This document shows positions 19,168-31,474 of a stretch of 64,000 nt of DNA, piece by piece. Numbering within the stretch: the first letter of the stretch is position 1; every line of letters begins with the position of its first letter. A program made the position numbers and the translations under genes. Under the pieces are notes generated by a model that saw only the letters and a program-made list of their open reading frames with translations, was not told where the DNA came from and ran no database searches. Source of the stretch: CAYVFC01 sp964450715 (GTDB taxonomy: Bacteria > Myxococcota_A > Polyangia > Polyangiales > JAFGIB01); contig CAYVFC010000021.1 of NCBI GenBank assembly GCA_964450715.1, forward strand, positions 12,998 through 76,997, written 5' to 3'.

Positions 19168-20808
19168 TCACTGGCAGTACTGCAGTCCAGCGTCCGGGCA
19201 ACTGAGCCCTATTTTACAGTCGTAGTCTTCCTCGCACGCGTAGCTGCATTCGCCTTCCCGGGGTTCGGAGGCCGGAGGACAATAGCCGCCCTGTCCCGAC
19301 GGACTGCAGTCTGTGAATGCGCTACAGATCGTGTCGGTTTCGGCACTGACGATCGCCGCGCATGACACTGAGGCCGGCGGTAGGCAAAACGTGCTCTCAT
19401 ATCCGTCGATCGAGGTGAGCGTGCTTGAGGTGGTGCTGTAGGGGCGAATTGGTCCTAGCGTATCCGCACATCCGGCCCCAGCATCCCAGAAACAATACTG
19501 TCCGCCTTGATCCACGCAGTAGGTGCCAGAGACACACTCGCTGTCGGCCTCGCATTCCCTGCAGGGAAATACAGAATTCCTGTCGGTCTCCGTACACGTC
19601 CCATCCGACAGCCGGCAGGCCTTAGCGCCGCACTCCGCCGCTTCGGTGTCCAGGGTGCACTCCACGCACATGCCCGCGGGCTCGTCGCAGACCGGCGTGT
19701 CCACGAACCGCGCGCAGTCGGCGTCCTCGGTACAGCCGATACAGGTGTTGTCGCTGTCGGCGTCGCAGTGTGCCGCGGAGATTTCCAGGCAGTGGCTGTT
19801 CTCGGTGCAGGCCACGCAGCTGTTGCTGTCCGTGTCGCAGTGGGGGGTGGTGTCGGTACAGGCGTCGTCCTCGGCCGCGGTACACTCGACACATTCGGCT
19901 TCCGGGAACTTGCAGACGGGCAGGCCCGAGACGCTGTCGCAGTCGGGGCTGCTGCTCTGGCAGGACACGCATAACCCCGTCAGGGTATTGCAGCGAGCCG
20001 CGTCGAAATCGGTGCATTGCGAGCTGTTCAGGCAAGCCGCGCAGGTGTTGTCGCTAGTGTCGCAGTAGGGCGTGTCGTCGCTGCACGCGTCGTCGTCAGC
20101 CGCCGTACACTGCACGCACTCGTTTTCGGCCGTAGTGGCGCCGGCCTTGCAGACGGGCTCGGCGCCGGAGCAGCCCTCATGCGTGCCGGTCAGGCACTCC
20201 ACGCAGCTGTTGCTGTCGGTGTCGCAGGCCGGGGTAGCTCCGTCGCACTGTCCGGAGCTCTGGGTGCACTCGACGCACTCGTTATTGTCCGTGTTGCCGG
20301 CGGTCTTGCAGATCGGGTCCCCGGTGTTGTCCGCGCAGCCGGTGCCGTCCGCGATGCATGGCACGCATACCCCTCGTCCGGTATCGCACGCCTCGTCGGG
20401 GCAGTCCCCGTGGCCCACGCACTCCACACAAGCGTCGAACGCCTCGCAGCCGGCCTCGGTCGCCGCGTCGGCCATGCTGTCGGGGCCTCCGTCCAGGCCG
20501 GCCTCGGGCTCGGCGTCGGCGTCGACCATGCCGTCCAGGCCTCCGTCAGAGGACGCTTCCCCGGCGCTTCCATCCAGGCCGCCGTCCACGACGATCTCGC
20601 CGCCGGTGCCGCCTTGGCCGCCGTCGATACCGATTTCGCCACCGGTTCCGCCGGAAGCCCCGCCAATGCCGCCGTCGCCCAGCAGATCGCGAATGGCGGC
20701 GTCAACGTCGTAACCCGCGCAGAGCGGACAGTAATCGGGGTCGTCTCTTAACTCGCAGGCCGTAAGAGCGACGATCGCTGCGACGGCGAAATAGATCGAC
20801 CGTTTCAT
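19168..20808 (-). CDS. Cys-rich repeat lipoprotein
   Basis: A 546-residue secreted lipoprotein (MKRSIYFAVAAIVALTAC, lipobox LTAC) of a type common in Myxococcota. The Gly/Asp spacer (GGTGGEIVVDGG repeats) runs from about residue 45 to 115. It is followed by about twelve tandem modules of the form C-V-x-C-x(5-8)-C...C-D-x(4-8)-C, for example CDTDSNSCVECLTG, with two Cys pairs per module, and a final C-rich domain. Disulfide-rich surface display is likely; function is unknown. The ATG at 20808 has GGAGGTG five bases upstream and overlaps the stop of the preceding small lipoprotein (ATGA), so the two are translationally coupled. Confidence 0.8.
   Translation of the reverse strand: MKRSIYFAVAAIVALTACELRDDPDYCPLCAGYDVDAAIRDLLGDGGIGGASGGTGGEIGIDGGQGGTGGEIVVDGGLDGSAGEASSDGGLDGMVDADAEPEAGLDGGPDSMADAATEAGCEAFDACVECVGHGDCPDEACDTGRGVCVPCIADGTGCADNTGDPICKTAGNTDNNECVECTQSSGQCDGATPACDTDSNSCVECLTGTHEGCSGAEPVCKAGATTAENECVQCTAADDDACSDDTPYCDTSDNTCAACLNSSQCTDFDAARCNTLTGLCVSCQSSSPDCDSVSGLPVCKFPEAECVECTAAEDDACTDTTPHCDTDSNSCVACTENSHCLEISAAHCDADSDNTCIGCTEDADCARFVDTPVCDEPAGMCVECTLDTEAAECGAKACRLSDGTCTETDRNSVFPCRECEADSECVSGTYCVDQGGQYCFWDAGAGCADTLGPIRPYSTTSSTLTSIDGYESTFCLPPASVSCAAIVSAETDTICSAFTDCSPSGQGGYCPPASEPREGECSYACEEDYDCKIGLSCPDAGLQYCQ
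20538..20622. repeat. 85-bp exact direct repeat, copy 2
   Basis: Second copy of the 18846-18930 repeat, inside the spacer of the Cys-rich lipoprotein gene. Recombination between the copies would remove most of that gene. Confidence 0.85.
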
Positions 20809-21143
20809 AGCGACACCTCCCCGGAGGATTCCGTGTGATCGCGAAAACAGACGGTCACGCACCACCCGACCTCGCTCTGGTAATACCCGTAATCGTAGAG
20901 AGCCGCGATGTCCTCACAGCCGCCCTCGGGCTCGGCGAGGACGCAGTCGGCGACGCACGCCTCGAGACCGGAACGGCAGTTCGAAACCAGATCCTCGCTG
21001 TCCCGGTAGTCGGCGCACTCGCGGATCCGGACGTCAGCATCGGCACACTCCCCGTCGACGGCCCGCGAGACCACCTCCTCGGCGCAGCCGGGGACCGCCT
21101 GGCTTACCACCAGCAACACCGCAAAATTCCGTAGAGTTTTCAT
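20805..21143 (-). CDS. small secreted lipoprotein with paired cysteines
   Basis: A 112-residue protein with a lipoprotein signal (VVSQAVPGC) and about eight further cysteines (ECADADVRIRECADY, NCRSGLEACVADC, GWCVTVC), suggesting disulfide-stabilised folding in the envelope. The start ATG at 21143 is chosen because it begins the signal peptide. The stop TGA overlaps the ATG of the Cys-rich lipoprotein downstream, so they form a two-gene operon. No family is recognised. Confidence 0.7.
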   Translation of the reverse strand: MKTLRNFAVLLVVSQAVPGCAEEVVSRAVDGECADADVRIRECADYRDSEDLVSNCRSGLEACVADCVLAEPEGGCEDIAALYDYGYYQSEVGWCVTVCFRDHTESSGEVSL

Positions 21144-21408
21144 CCTTCGGACTCCCTGCGTAGTTTCCCCTCTTATCGGCCACCGTCCCCGGAGGTTGCG
21201 TCCGATTACCACGGGCCTAGAAAAAAATCAGCACGGAACCGCCGTTGTGGGAGAGAGCAGGGGCCGTCTGAGCCGTCATTCCAGCGCCCTGTAGATCGCT
21301 CCTGATCCGCGCCCCCGGGGGGGCACGCCTTTATATGGAGACGGGACAGATCGCGAAAATGAGGCGCTGAGGGGCTTGGAGAGTGCAGTCGAGAGGCCCC
21401 TCCAGGTC

Positions 21409-22477
21409 TCAGTCCCCGTTGTCGGATGACTCGCCGTTGTTTGCGGTGGGAGCTGTCCAGTCCCGTTCGACCAGCTTCATCCCGGCCTTTTCGGGGTCGA
21501 AACCTTCGGGGAACTTGGTTTCTGAGTCGTAGATGGCGCCTGAGAGGTCGGCGTCCCGAAGGTCGGCGCCCCGAAGGTCGGCGCTCTGAAGATTGGTATT
21601 TCTGAGGTTGGCATCCTTGAGTTTAACACCCTTGAGATCGGCGTTTCCGAGTATTGCGCCTTCGAGTACGGCGCCCCAAAGGTCGGCATCCTCGAGGCTG
21701 GCGCACAAAAGTGCGGCCTTCGAGAGGACGGCGCCCTGGAGGTTCGTAAGCTTGAGGTTGGCTTCCCCGAGGTTGGCGCCTTGGAGTTTCGCGTCACTGA
21801 GCTTAGAGCGCGGGAGGTCAGCGCCTTGGAGGTCAGCGTGCTGGAGGTCCGCATGCCGGAGATCGGCGCCCTGTAGGTTAGCTCCCTCGAGTTTGGCTTT
21901 CTGAAGGTTGGCTTTGACGAAGTTGGCGCCCGGTAAGATGGCCTTCGATAGGGCGGCGTTGCTTAATAGCGTATCGTTAAGATCTACCCCTTGATTTTCA
22001 TCCCCATGCGGTGGCCCAGGACGACCGAGGACCGTTAGTGCGGCCGCAACGTCGGTATCCGGTTTGTCGGGCGGGCTTGGCCTCGCATCCCTTGGGGAGT
22101 GCCATACGCCATCTTCGGTCGGTAAAGGCGCGTTTTCTCGTACGAATGCCGCTAGGGTTTCCATAACGGTCGTGCGGTCGGGAGGCGAGTCCTTCGCAAT
22201 TCGTTCCAGAGCGTAGATTCCTCCCAAGCGAGCGGCGGTCTTATTGTTTCCGGCCTCGGAAAGCAGTGTTACCGCCGCTACGAACCGGTCGGTGATCTGG
22301 GCCTCTTGGGCGATGCGGATGTCTTCGAGGCGGCGATCGACATCGCTCCGAGTCGATTACCACCTCAGGTAGGAGACAAACGAAAACGAAAGCGAGTGCG
22401 AAACTCAACAAAGGTACGGTTATTGGAGCCTGCATTTTTTTGTTCCTTGGGTGGGCGTTTTTCCGCTTATCGGTCAT
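21409..22477 (-). pseudogene. membrane-anchored pentapeptide-repeat protein gene, frameshifted
   Basis: An ATG at 22477 (GGGAGGGGG upstream) begins MTDKRKNAHPRNKK and a transmembrane helix VPLLSFALAFVFVCLL. Near 22345 the meaningful frame changes by one base and continues SDVDRRLEDIRIAQEAQI, then RLGGIYALERIA (a common N-terminal domain of these proteins). From about residue 105 come some 25 A(D/N)LxxA-type pentapeptides such as LEGANLQGADL, folding as a right-handed quadrilateral helix, to a stop at 21409. Only a TTG at 22227 could start the second part alone, without a ribosome site. It is either a recent frameshift, a base-calling error, or (less likely) a programmed +1 shift. Function of the family is mostly unknown. 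Confidence 0.75.
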
Positions 22478-22568
22478 CGCCCCCTCCCGCATCTGCCTCC
22501 CGGCTTTGAGGCATTTCGCTCCGGGCGGCGTTCGCTCGCTGGTGGAAGGGGAAAGGGGATGGCAGAGC

Positions 22569-22593
22569 CGCGAACGCGATGGTCGCGTTCGCG
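22569..22593. promoter_or_regulatory. 11-bp perfect inverted repeat in divergent intergenic region
   Basis: CGCGAACGCGA, three bases, then TCGCGTTCGCG. It lies between the divergent pentapeptide-repeat and STAS-like genes and could be an operator or hairpin. It is followed by TTCACCGCGGAGGGGCACGC, resembling a dispersed short repeat. Confidence 0.4.
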
Positions 22594-22743
22594 CGACCTT
22601 CTCGTTCACCGCGGAGGGGCACGCAGAGGAGGGAAAATGAAAATGATCGTAGTCTTTGCGAAAAAGCGATGTCTTCGGATTGAAAGGCCGATTCGACGAG
22701 GGCAGCACCCGTTCTCGGCCGGGTGGTAGGCTTGGCAAGCCCG

Positions 22744-23115
22744 ATGCGCTGCACGGTCGAGTACGATGAAGAGCTTCACGTCTGCGCGGTCCGGGTTTCC
22801 GGCCTACATAGGCGACCCGGTGATTCGCGCGAGCTGTTGAGAATAGCCGGTGAGCAGGCGATGGAGCACGGGTGCAGGCGGTTCCTCTTCGACATGCGGG
22901 ACGCCATCATCGAGGGAACCACCATGGGGGCCTACGAAACCGTCGTCGACCACGAAAGGTACGGGGTCGAGAAACAGTTCCGGGTGGCGGCGGTTTACTT
23001 GCGCGTCACCGAGCAGGAACGCTTCATGGAGGACGTAGGGGTGGACCGGGGAGCGGTGGCCTACCGGGTTTTCGGCGACATCGAGGCGGCGCGTCGATGG
23101 GTGGCGGGCGAGTAG
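22744..23115 (+). CDS. STAS/SpoIIAA-like protein, single copy
   Basis: A 123-residue protein resembling the tandem pair at 2796-3552 in outline: it begins MRCTVEYDEELHV, has HGCRRFLFDMRDA where the pair has GKPRRYxLADLS, a VAAVYLR strand, and ends with IEAARRWVAGE. The ATG at 22744 is preferred because it aligns with MKYxVxYDD; a GTG seven codons upstream is possible. It may be a distant member of the same fold family and lies upstream of the large kinase gene, to which it may supply a partner-switch component (inference). Confidence 0.65.
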   Translation: MRCTVEYDEELHVCAVRVSGLHRRPGDSRELLRIAGEQAMEHGCRRFLFDMRDAIIEGTTMGAYETVVDHERYGVEKQFRVAAVYLRVTEQERFMEDVGVDRGAVAYRVFGDIEAARRWVAGE

Positions 23116-23267
23116 CGAGAAGGGCGGGAGCGCGCCCAGGAGCTGGATGACGACGTCTGCGTGACCGGGGCGGGTCGTTTGTCCGTTTGCGGTCGGAAGC
23201 TCGTCGCGTCGCGCCTGTACCAGGGGTTGCGCTATCTGAAATCTCGAGTATTCCCCTGTCGTATCCG

Positions 23268-26200
23268 ATGAACGAAAGGGGTGAGAGGAGCGATAGGGGG
23301 TTCTACCTGGGCGAACGGTACCGGTTGGTCGGTACCCTGGCCGAGGGGGGGATGTCGGTGCTGTCCGCGGCGCGCGACGAGCGAACCGGACGCGAGGTTG
23401 CCATCAAGCTCATGCGCACGCAGGGGGCGATGAACGACCAGCGCCGCGAACGTTTCGAGCACGAGATCAAGACCACCGGTTCGTTGCGCCATCCGCATAT
23501 CGTCAGCGTGCTGGACTCGGGTATCGACGAGCGCGGGGAACCCTATCTGGTGATGGAGCTTTTACGGGGCCGTTCCCTGGAGGAGGAGCTGCGGGAACGC
23601 GGCACCCTTTCGCTGGAACAGGCGCTGCGCTGGATAACGCCGCTGATGGGCGCGCTGGCGCACGCGCACGACCACGGGGTGGTACACCGGGATATCAAGC
23701 CATCGAATATTTTTCTCTCCCGGACCGAGGACGGTATCGGCGTGCCGAAGCTTCTCGATTTCGGCATCGCGGTGGCGTCGGGCGAGAGCCGTTTCACCGA
23801 CAGCGGGGTGGTGGTGGGAACCGTGCAGTACATGTCTCCCGAGCAGGCCAGCGACGCCCGGGTCGGCCCGTCCACGGACGTATGGTCGCTGGGAGCGGTT
23901 CTTTTTCGCTGTCTGACCGGTCGGGTACCGTTTGAGGCAGACGCGGCGGCCGGACTTTTGCTCAAGATAGTGCGCACGCCGGCTCCCAGCCTGACCTCGT
24001 GCGCGCCGGCGGTGGGCAGGAGCTTTGGTCTAGCGGTCGACCGGGCGCTACAGAAGGATCTGCACGCCCGTTATCCGGACATGCGGGCCTTTGCCAAGGC
24101 CCTCTGTCTGAGCGCGCGGATGGCGGGCATCGACTTGCCGGAGAACCCGGACCCGATCGGGCTTCCGGAATGGCCGCAATGGAGCGCGGAGCGGGTATCG
24201 GAAGAGTGTCTGACGCAGGAGCTGACAGCGTTGCGGAGCGTGCCGGACGACGACGGGACCAGCTCCGGGGAAGCGGCGGCGGTCGAATCGGAGCTGGTTT
24301 CGTACGCTTCCGGGGTCCGGACCCTGTTCGTGGGACGGGACAGCGAGAGGGAGCAGCTGGACGAATCGCTCGGCCAGACCGAGAACGGCTCGGGGCGGGT
24401 GGTGGCGATCGTGGCCGAGGCGGGAGTCGGCAAGAGCCGGCTTCTCTCCGAATGGAGGCGGGGCTTGCCGTCGTCTCGTTACCGGTATCTGGAAGGCAGA
24501 TGTGTGCCGGAGGGCGACGCGATTATCTACTCTCCGATCCGGGAGATCCTACGTCTGTATTTCGAGATCAAAGAAGACGATGCGGAGTCCCGGATACGGG
24601 AACGGCTGATCCGGGAGCTGCGGGGGATAGAAGAGGAGCTGTTGCAGGGCCTGGGTCCGCTCGAGGAGCTGTTTTCGCTCTCCCGACAAGACACGGCTTT
24701 CCGGGCTCTTCCCCCGCAGCAGAAACGAGAGCGGATCTTGCAGACCGTAACCGCGCTACTGTTGCGTATCGCACGCGATCGGCCGCTCGTCATCGCCATC
24801 GAGGATGTCCACTGGATCGACAATAGCTCCGAACAGTTCCTGGCCCACTTCGTGGGCTCGATACGGGAGCAACCGGTGCTGGTGATTTTACTCTACCGTC
24901 CCGAGTATCGGCCGACCTGGATCGCTCCCGACTGCTTCCGGCAGATCGAGCTAGGGCCGCTAACGCTGGACGCCACCGGCCGCCTGATCACCTCCGTACT
25001 TGGCGAACCGCTAGTCGATTCCCGGCTGACGGCCTTCGTTTACGGCCGTTCCTTCGGTAATCCTCTCTTCGTTGAAGAGCTGACGCGTACCCTGCTGGAG
25101 AACGGCACCATCGTCCGCAGGCAGGGCCGACTGGCGCTGCAGGCCGATGCCCGAACCACCGCCTTTCCGGAGACGGTACAGGGGATCATCTCGGAGCGTA
25201 TCGGCCGGCTGGAAGAGAGCATCAAGCGGACGGTACAGATGGCGGCGGTGATAGGTCCCGATTTTCCTTCCGATATTCTGAAGAACATCAGCGGCTTGCA
25301 GAACGAGATCCGTTCGCACCTGGCCAAGCTGAGCGGCCTGGAGCTGATCCACGAGAATCCCTCCTCCTCGGATGCCGATTTCACCTTCAAGCACGCGCTG
25401 ACGCGCGAGGTGGCCTATCAGAGCCTGGTGGCGGACGAACGGAGGGGATTCCACGGACAGATCGCGGACGAGCTCGAATCGTCCCACCCGGAACGACTGG
25501 AGGACTTCTGCGAGACCCTGGCCAGCCACTTCGCCAACGCCGAGAACTGGCCCAAGGCCCTTCAATACGCCCGGCAGGCGGGCGACAAGGCGGCGAGAAG
25601 CTACTCGAACAACGAGGCCGCCTTTTTTTACCAACGAGCCATCGAAGCGTTGGCTCGACTGCCTCGAACGCCGGAGGCGATCCGGGAAGAGGCCCTGCTT
25701 CGATTCGCCCTGGACGGTTCGCTTACCGGTCTGGGGTACCCCGAGGGCTCCCGGCAGAACCTCGAGCGATGGGTGGCGTTGGCGGAAGCGATCCGCGAAC
25801 CGTGCGCACTGGCCCTGGCCTACGGCAGGATGGGCATCTACTGCAGCCAGCTGGGAGAGACCGCGGAGGCCGGGGCGTATGCCGAACGGGCCTACGAGCA
25901 GATCGCGCGCACCGACGACATCGAGTCGGTAGTATCGGCGACCCTGGTGTTATGCGAGGCCTATTCGCTGACCGGTGACTACGCCAGGATACCCCGTATC
26001 GCGCCCAGGACCGTGACCCAGCTGGAAGAGGCCGGCAGACAGACCGACCACTTCGGCTTCCCTTTCTGCGCTTACGCGCAGATCTGCGCCCGTCTCATGC
26101 TCGGACTGTCCGCCACCGGTAAGTTCGCGACGGCTCTGCGCTACGGGGAGAAGGCGCTCGCCAGCGCCCGCGCTGTGGGCGACGACCCGGTGACCAAAGG

Positions 26201-26852
26201 TATCGTACATCTGTCGCTGGGCGTGTTTTGGGCGGCCAAGGGCAATGCGGTGCGCGCGTGCGAGCACCTTCTCACCGGTATCGAGCTGGTCGAGAAAGCC
26301 GGATGGACGTGGCTAACGGCGGATGCCTACGCGGTCCTGTCCCGCGCCCACGCGTTTTTGGACGATCTTCCCCGCGCCCGACAGTGCGCCCGGGAGGCGC
26401 TGGCGAGGAGGGAAAAGGTGAGCGCCGTTATCTTGCCCGGCATGCCGGATCTGGCCATGGGAACGCTCCTGTATACGGATGGCGACTTCGCCTCTTCCTG
26501 TAGCCATCTGCTGCGGGGCCGGGAGACCGCGATTGCCAAGGGGGACCGATACATGGAAGCCCTGTCGCGGATCTGTCTCGGTCGTTCCATGGGGGCGCAG
26601 TCACTCGAACGATTTGAGGAGGCCCGGATCGAGATTTCGAGAGGCGTCGAGCTGCTGCAAGAGCTGGAGGTGCGTCCCTATCTCGCTCTCGGAACCCTGT
26701 TTCTGGGCGAGCTGTACCTGAGACGCGGCGACGAAGATACCGCGCGCGAGTACATCACCCGGGCGGAACGGGACTACACCGCGATCGAGGAGGAGTACTG
26801 GATCGAGCACGCGCGAGCCTTGCTGGAGAAGATCGGTCGCAAGACGGGGTGA
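23268..26852 (+). CDS. Ser/Thr protein kinase fused to AAA-type ATPase and TPR domain
   Basis: A 1194-residue cytoplasmic signalling protein. Residues about 15-290 are a Hanks-type kinase: glycine loop LAEGGMSVL, Lys47 in VAIKLM, HRDIKPSN (Asp142), DFG at 164-166, and APE replaced by SPEQ. Residues about 370-740 are a STAND/AAA-like ATPase with Walker A AEAGVGKSRL and Walker B PLVIAIEDVHW, as in the large kinase-ATPase regulators of myxobacteria and actinobacteria. Residues about 770-1190 are helical TPR-like repeats. No DNA-binding domain is present. The ATG at 23268 is chosen because the kinase domain starts just after it; its ribosome site is weak. It ends 78 bases from convergent lon. Confidence 0.9.
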   Translation: MNERGERSDRGFYLGERYRLVGTLAEGGMSVLSAARDERTGREVAIKLMRTQGAMNDQRRERFEHEIKTTGSLRHPHIVSVLDSGIDERGEPYLVMELLRGRSLEEELRERGTLSLEQALRWITPLMGALAHAHDHGVVHRDIKPSNIFLSRTEDGIGVPKLLDFGIAVASGESRFTDSGVVVGTVQYMSPEQASDARVGPSTDVWSLGAVLFRCLTGRVPFEADAAAGLLLKIVRTPAPSLTSCAPAVGRSFGLAVDRALQKDLHARYPDMRAFAKALCLSARMAGIDLPENPDPIGLPEWPQWSAERVSEECLTQELTALRSVPDDDGTSSGEAAAVESELVSYASGVRTLFVGRDSEREQLDESLGQTENGSGRVVAIVAEAGVGKSRLLSEWRRGLPSSRYRYLEGRCVPEGDAIIYSPIREILRLYFEIKEDDAESRIRERLIRELRGIEEELLQGLGPLEELFSLSRQDTAFRALPPQQKRERILQTVTALLLRIARDRPLVIAIEDVHWIDNSSEQFLAHFVGSIREQPVLVILLYRPEYRPTWIAPDCFRQIELGPLTLDATGRLITSVLGEPLVDSRLTAFVYGRSFGNPLFVEELTRTLLENGTIVRRQGRLALQADARTTAFPETVQGIISERIGRLEESIKRTVQMAAVIGPDFPSDILKNISGLQNEIRSHLAKLSGLELIHENPSSSDADFTFKHALTREVAYQSLVADERRGFHGQIADELESSHPERLEDFCETLASHFANAENWPKALQYARQAGDKAARSYSNNEAAFFYQRAIEALARLPRTPEAIREEALLRFALDGSLTGLGYPEGSRQNLERWVALAEAIREPCALALAYGRMGIYCSQLGETAEAGAYAERAYEQIARTDDIESVVSATLVLCEAYSLTGDYARIPRIAPRTVTQLEEAGRQTDHFGFPFCAYAQICARLMLGLSATGKFATALRYGEKALASARAVGDDPVTKGIVHLSLGVFWAAKGNAVRACEHLLTGIELVEKAGWTWLTADAYAVLSRAHAFLDDLPRARQCAREALARREKVSAVILPGMPDLAMGTLLYTDGDFASSCSHLLRGRETAIAKGDRYMEALSRICLGRSMGAQSLERFEEARIEISRGVELLQELEVRPYLALGTLFLGELYLRRGDEDTAREYITRAERDYTAIEEEYWIEHARALLEKIGRKTG

Positions 26853-26930
26853 AACACCAGCCGGGCGGCGACCGGGGGCAACCCGGATCGCAGGACCCCG
26901 GGGCAGAGAGGCCGCGCGGATCGGCACCGG

Positions 26931-29432
<2,502 letters not shown>

Positions 29433-29452
29433 CTCGACTCTTGCGGGCGCCG

Positions 29453-30706
<1,254 letters not shown>

Positions 30707-30836
30707 GGCCGGTTACCCTTTGCTTGTAAATTATCAGGGAGATCAGAACCGGCTAAATTCTAACAACCCGTTTCGCGCTCAGCAAGCAAATGAATAATTC
30801 GGACCCGCCAATTCCCCCCTGCGACGCCGGATGCGC

Positions 30837-31460
30837 CTACCCTTTGCCACCCTTCTTGCCCTCCGACTTTCCCTGGCGGGGCAGTACCACGGCGTCGATC
30901 AGCCCATACTGCACGGCATCCTCTGCCGAGAGGTAGGTATCCCGCTCGGTATCCTGTTTGATGCGATCCTCGGTCTGACCGGTATGCCGGGACATGATCT
31001 CGTTCAGCCTCTTGCGCAGGTGCAAGATCTCTTTGGCGTGGATTTCGATGTCGGTTGCCTGGCCGCGCACTCCACCCAGCGGCTGGTGGATCATCATGCG
31101 GCTGTTGGGCAGCGCCTTGCGCATCCCCTTGTGGCCGGCGGCCAGGATGACCGCGGCCATGGAGGAGGCCATGCCCAGGCAGACCGTGGCCACCGGGCAG
31201 CGGACGTACTGCATGGTGTCATATATCGCCAGGCCCGAGGGGATGGCCCCTCCCGGGCTGTTGATGTAGACGGTGATATCCTTCTCCGGGTCCTCGCCTT
31301 CCAGGAAGAGCATCTGGGCGATGATGATGTTGGCCACGTCGTCGTTGATCTCGTTGCCCAGAAAGATGATGCGGTCGCGGAGCAGGCGGCTGAAGATATC
31401 CCAGCTGCGCTCGCCCCGCGGGGTGGTCTCGATCACCTGAGGGTAGGGAATGTAATTCAT
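30837..31460 (-). CDS. clpP: ClpP protease subunit
   Basis: A 207-residue serine protease forming the double-heptamer chamber used with ClpX. The catalytic triad is visible: Ser100 (GMASSMAAV), His125 (MMIHQP) and Asp174 (ERDTYLSAEDAVQYGLID). The ATG at 31460 with GGGGAGC upstream is preferred over an ATG six codons earlier that overlaps the tig stop. It follows tig by 14 bases. The C-terminus ends in a Lys/Gly-rich tail. Confidence 0.97.
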   Translation of the reverse strand: MNYIPYPQVIETTPRGERSWDIFSRLLRDRIIFLGNEINDDVANIIIAQMLFLEGEDPEKDITVYINSPGGAIPSGLAIYDTMQYVRCPVATVCLGMASSMAAVILAAGHKGMRKALPNSRMMIHQPLGGVRGQATDIEIHAKEILHLRKRLNEIMSRHTGQTEDRIKQDTERDTYLSAEDAVQYGLIDAVVLPRQGKSEGKKGGKG

Positions 31461-31474
31461 CGGCCGCTCCCCTT

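Noticed and set aside
19168..20808. The Cys-module repeats as a CRISPR array or tandem DNA repeat
   Set aside because: The periodicity is at protein level (Cys modules) with divergent DNA; there are no identical short repeats with unique spacers and no cas genes.
21409..22227. Pentapeptide repeat protein as a quinolone-resistance Qnr
   Set aside because: It has a transmembrane anchor and a LGGIYALERIA domain not found in Qnr proteins; resistance cannot be inferred.
17552..22740. A complete prophage or integrative conjugative element
   Set aside because: No capsid, tail, relaxase, replication or transfer genes are present; only an inactivated integrase and an excisionase fragment remain.
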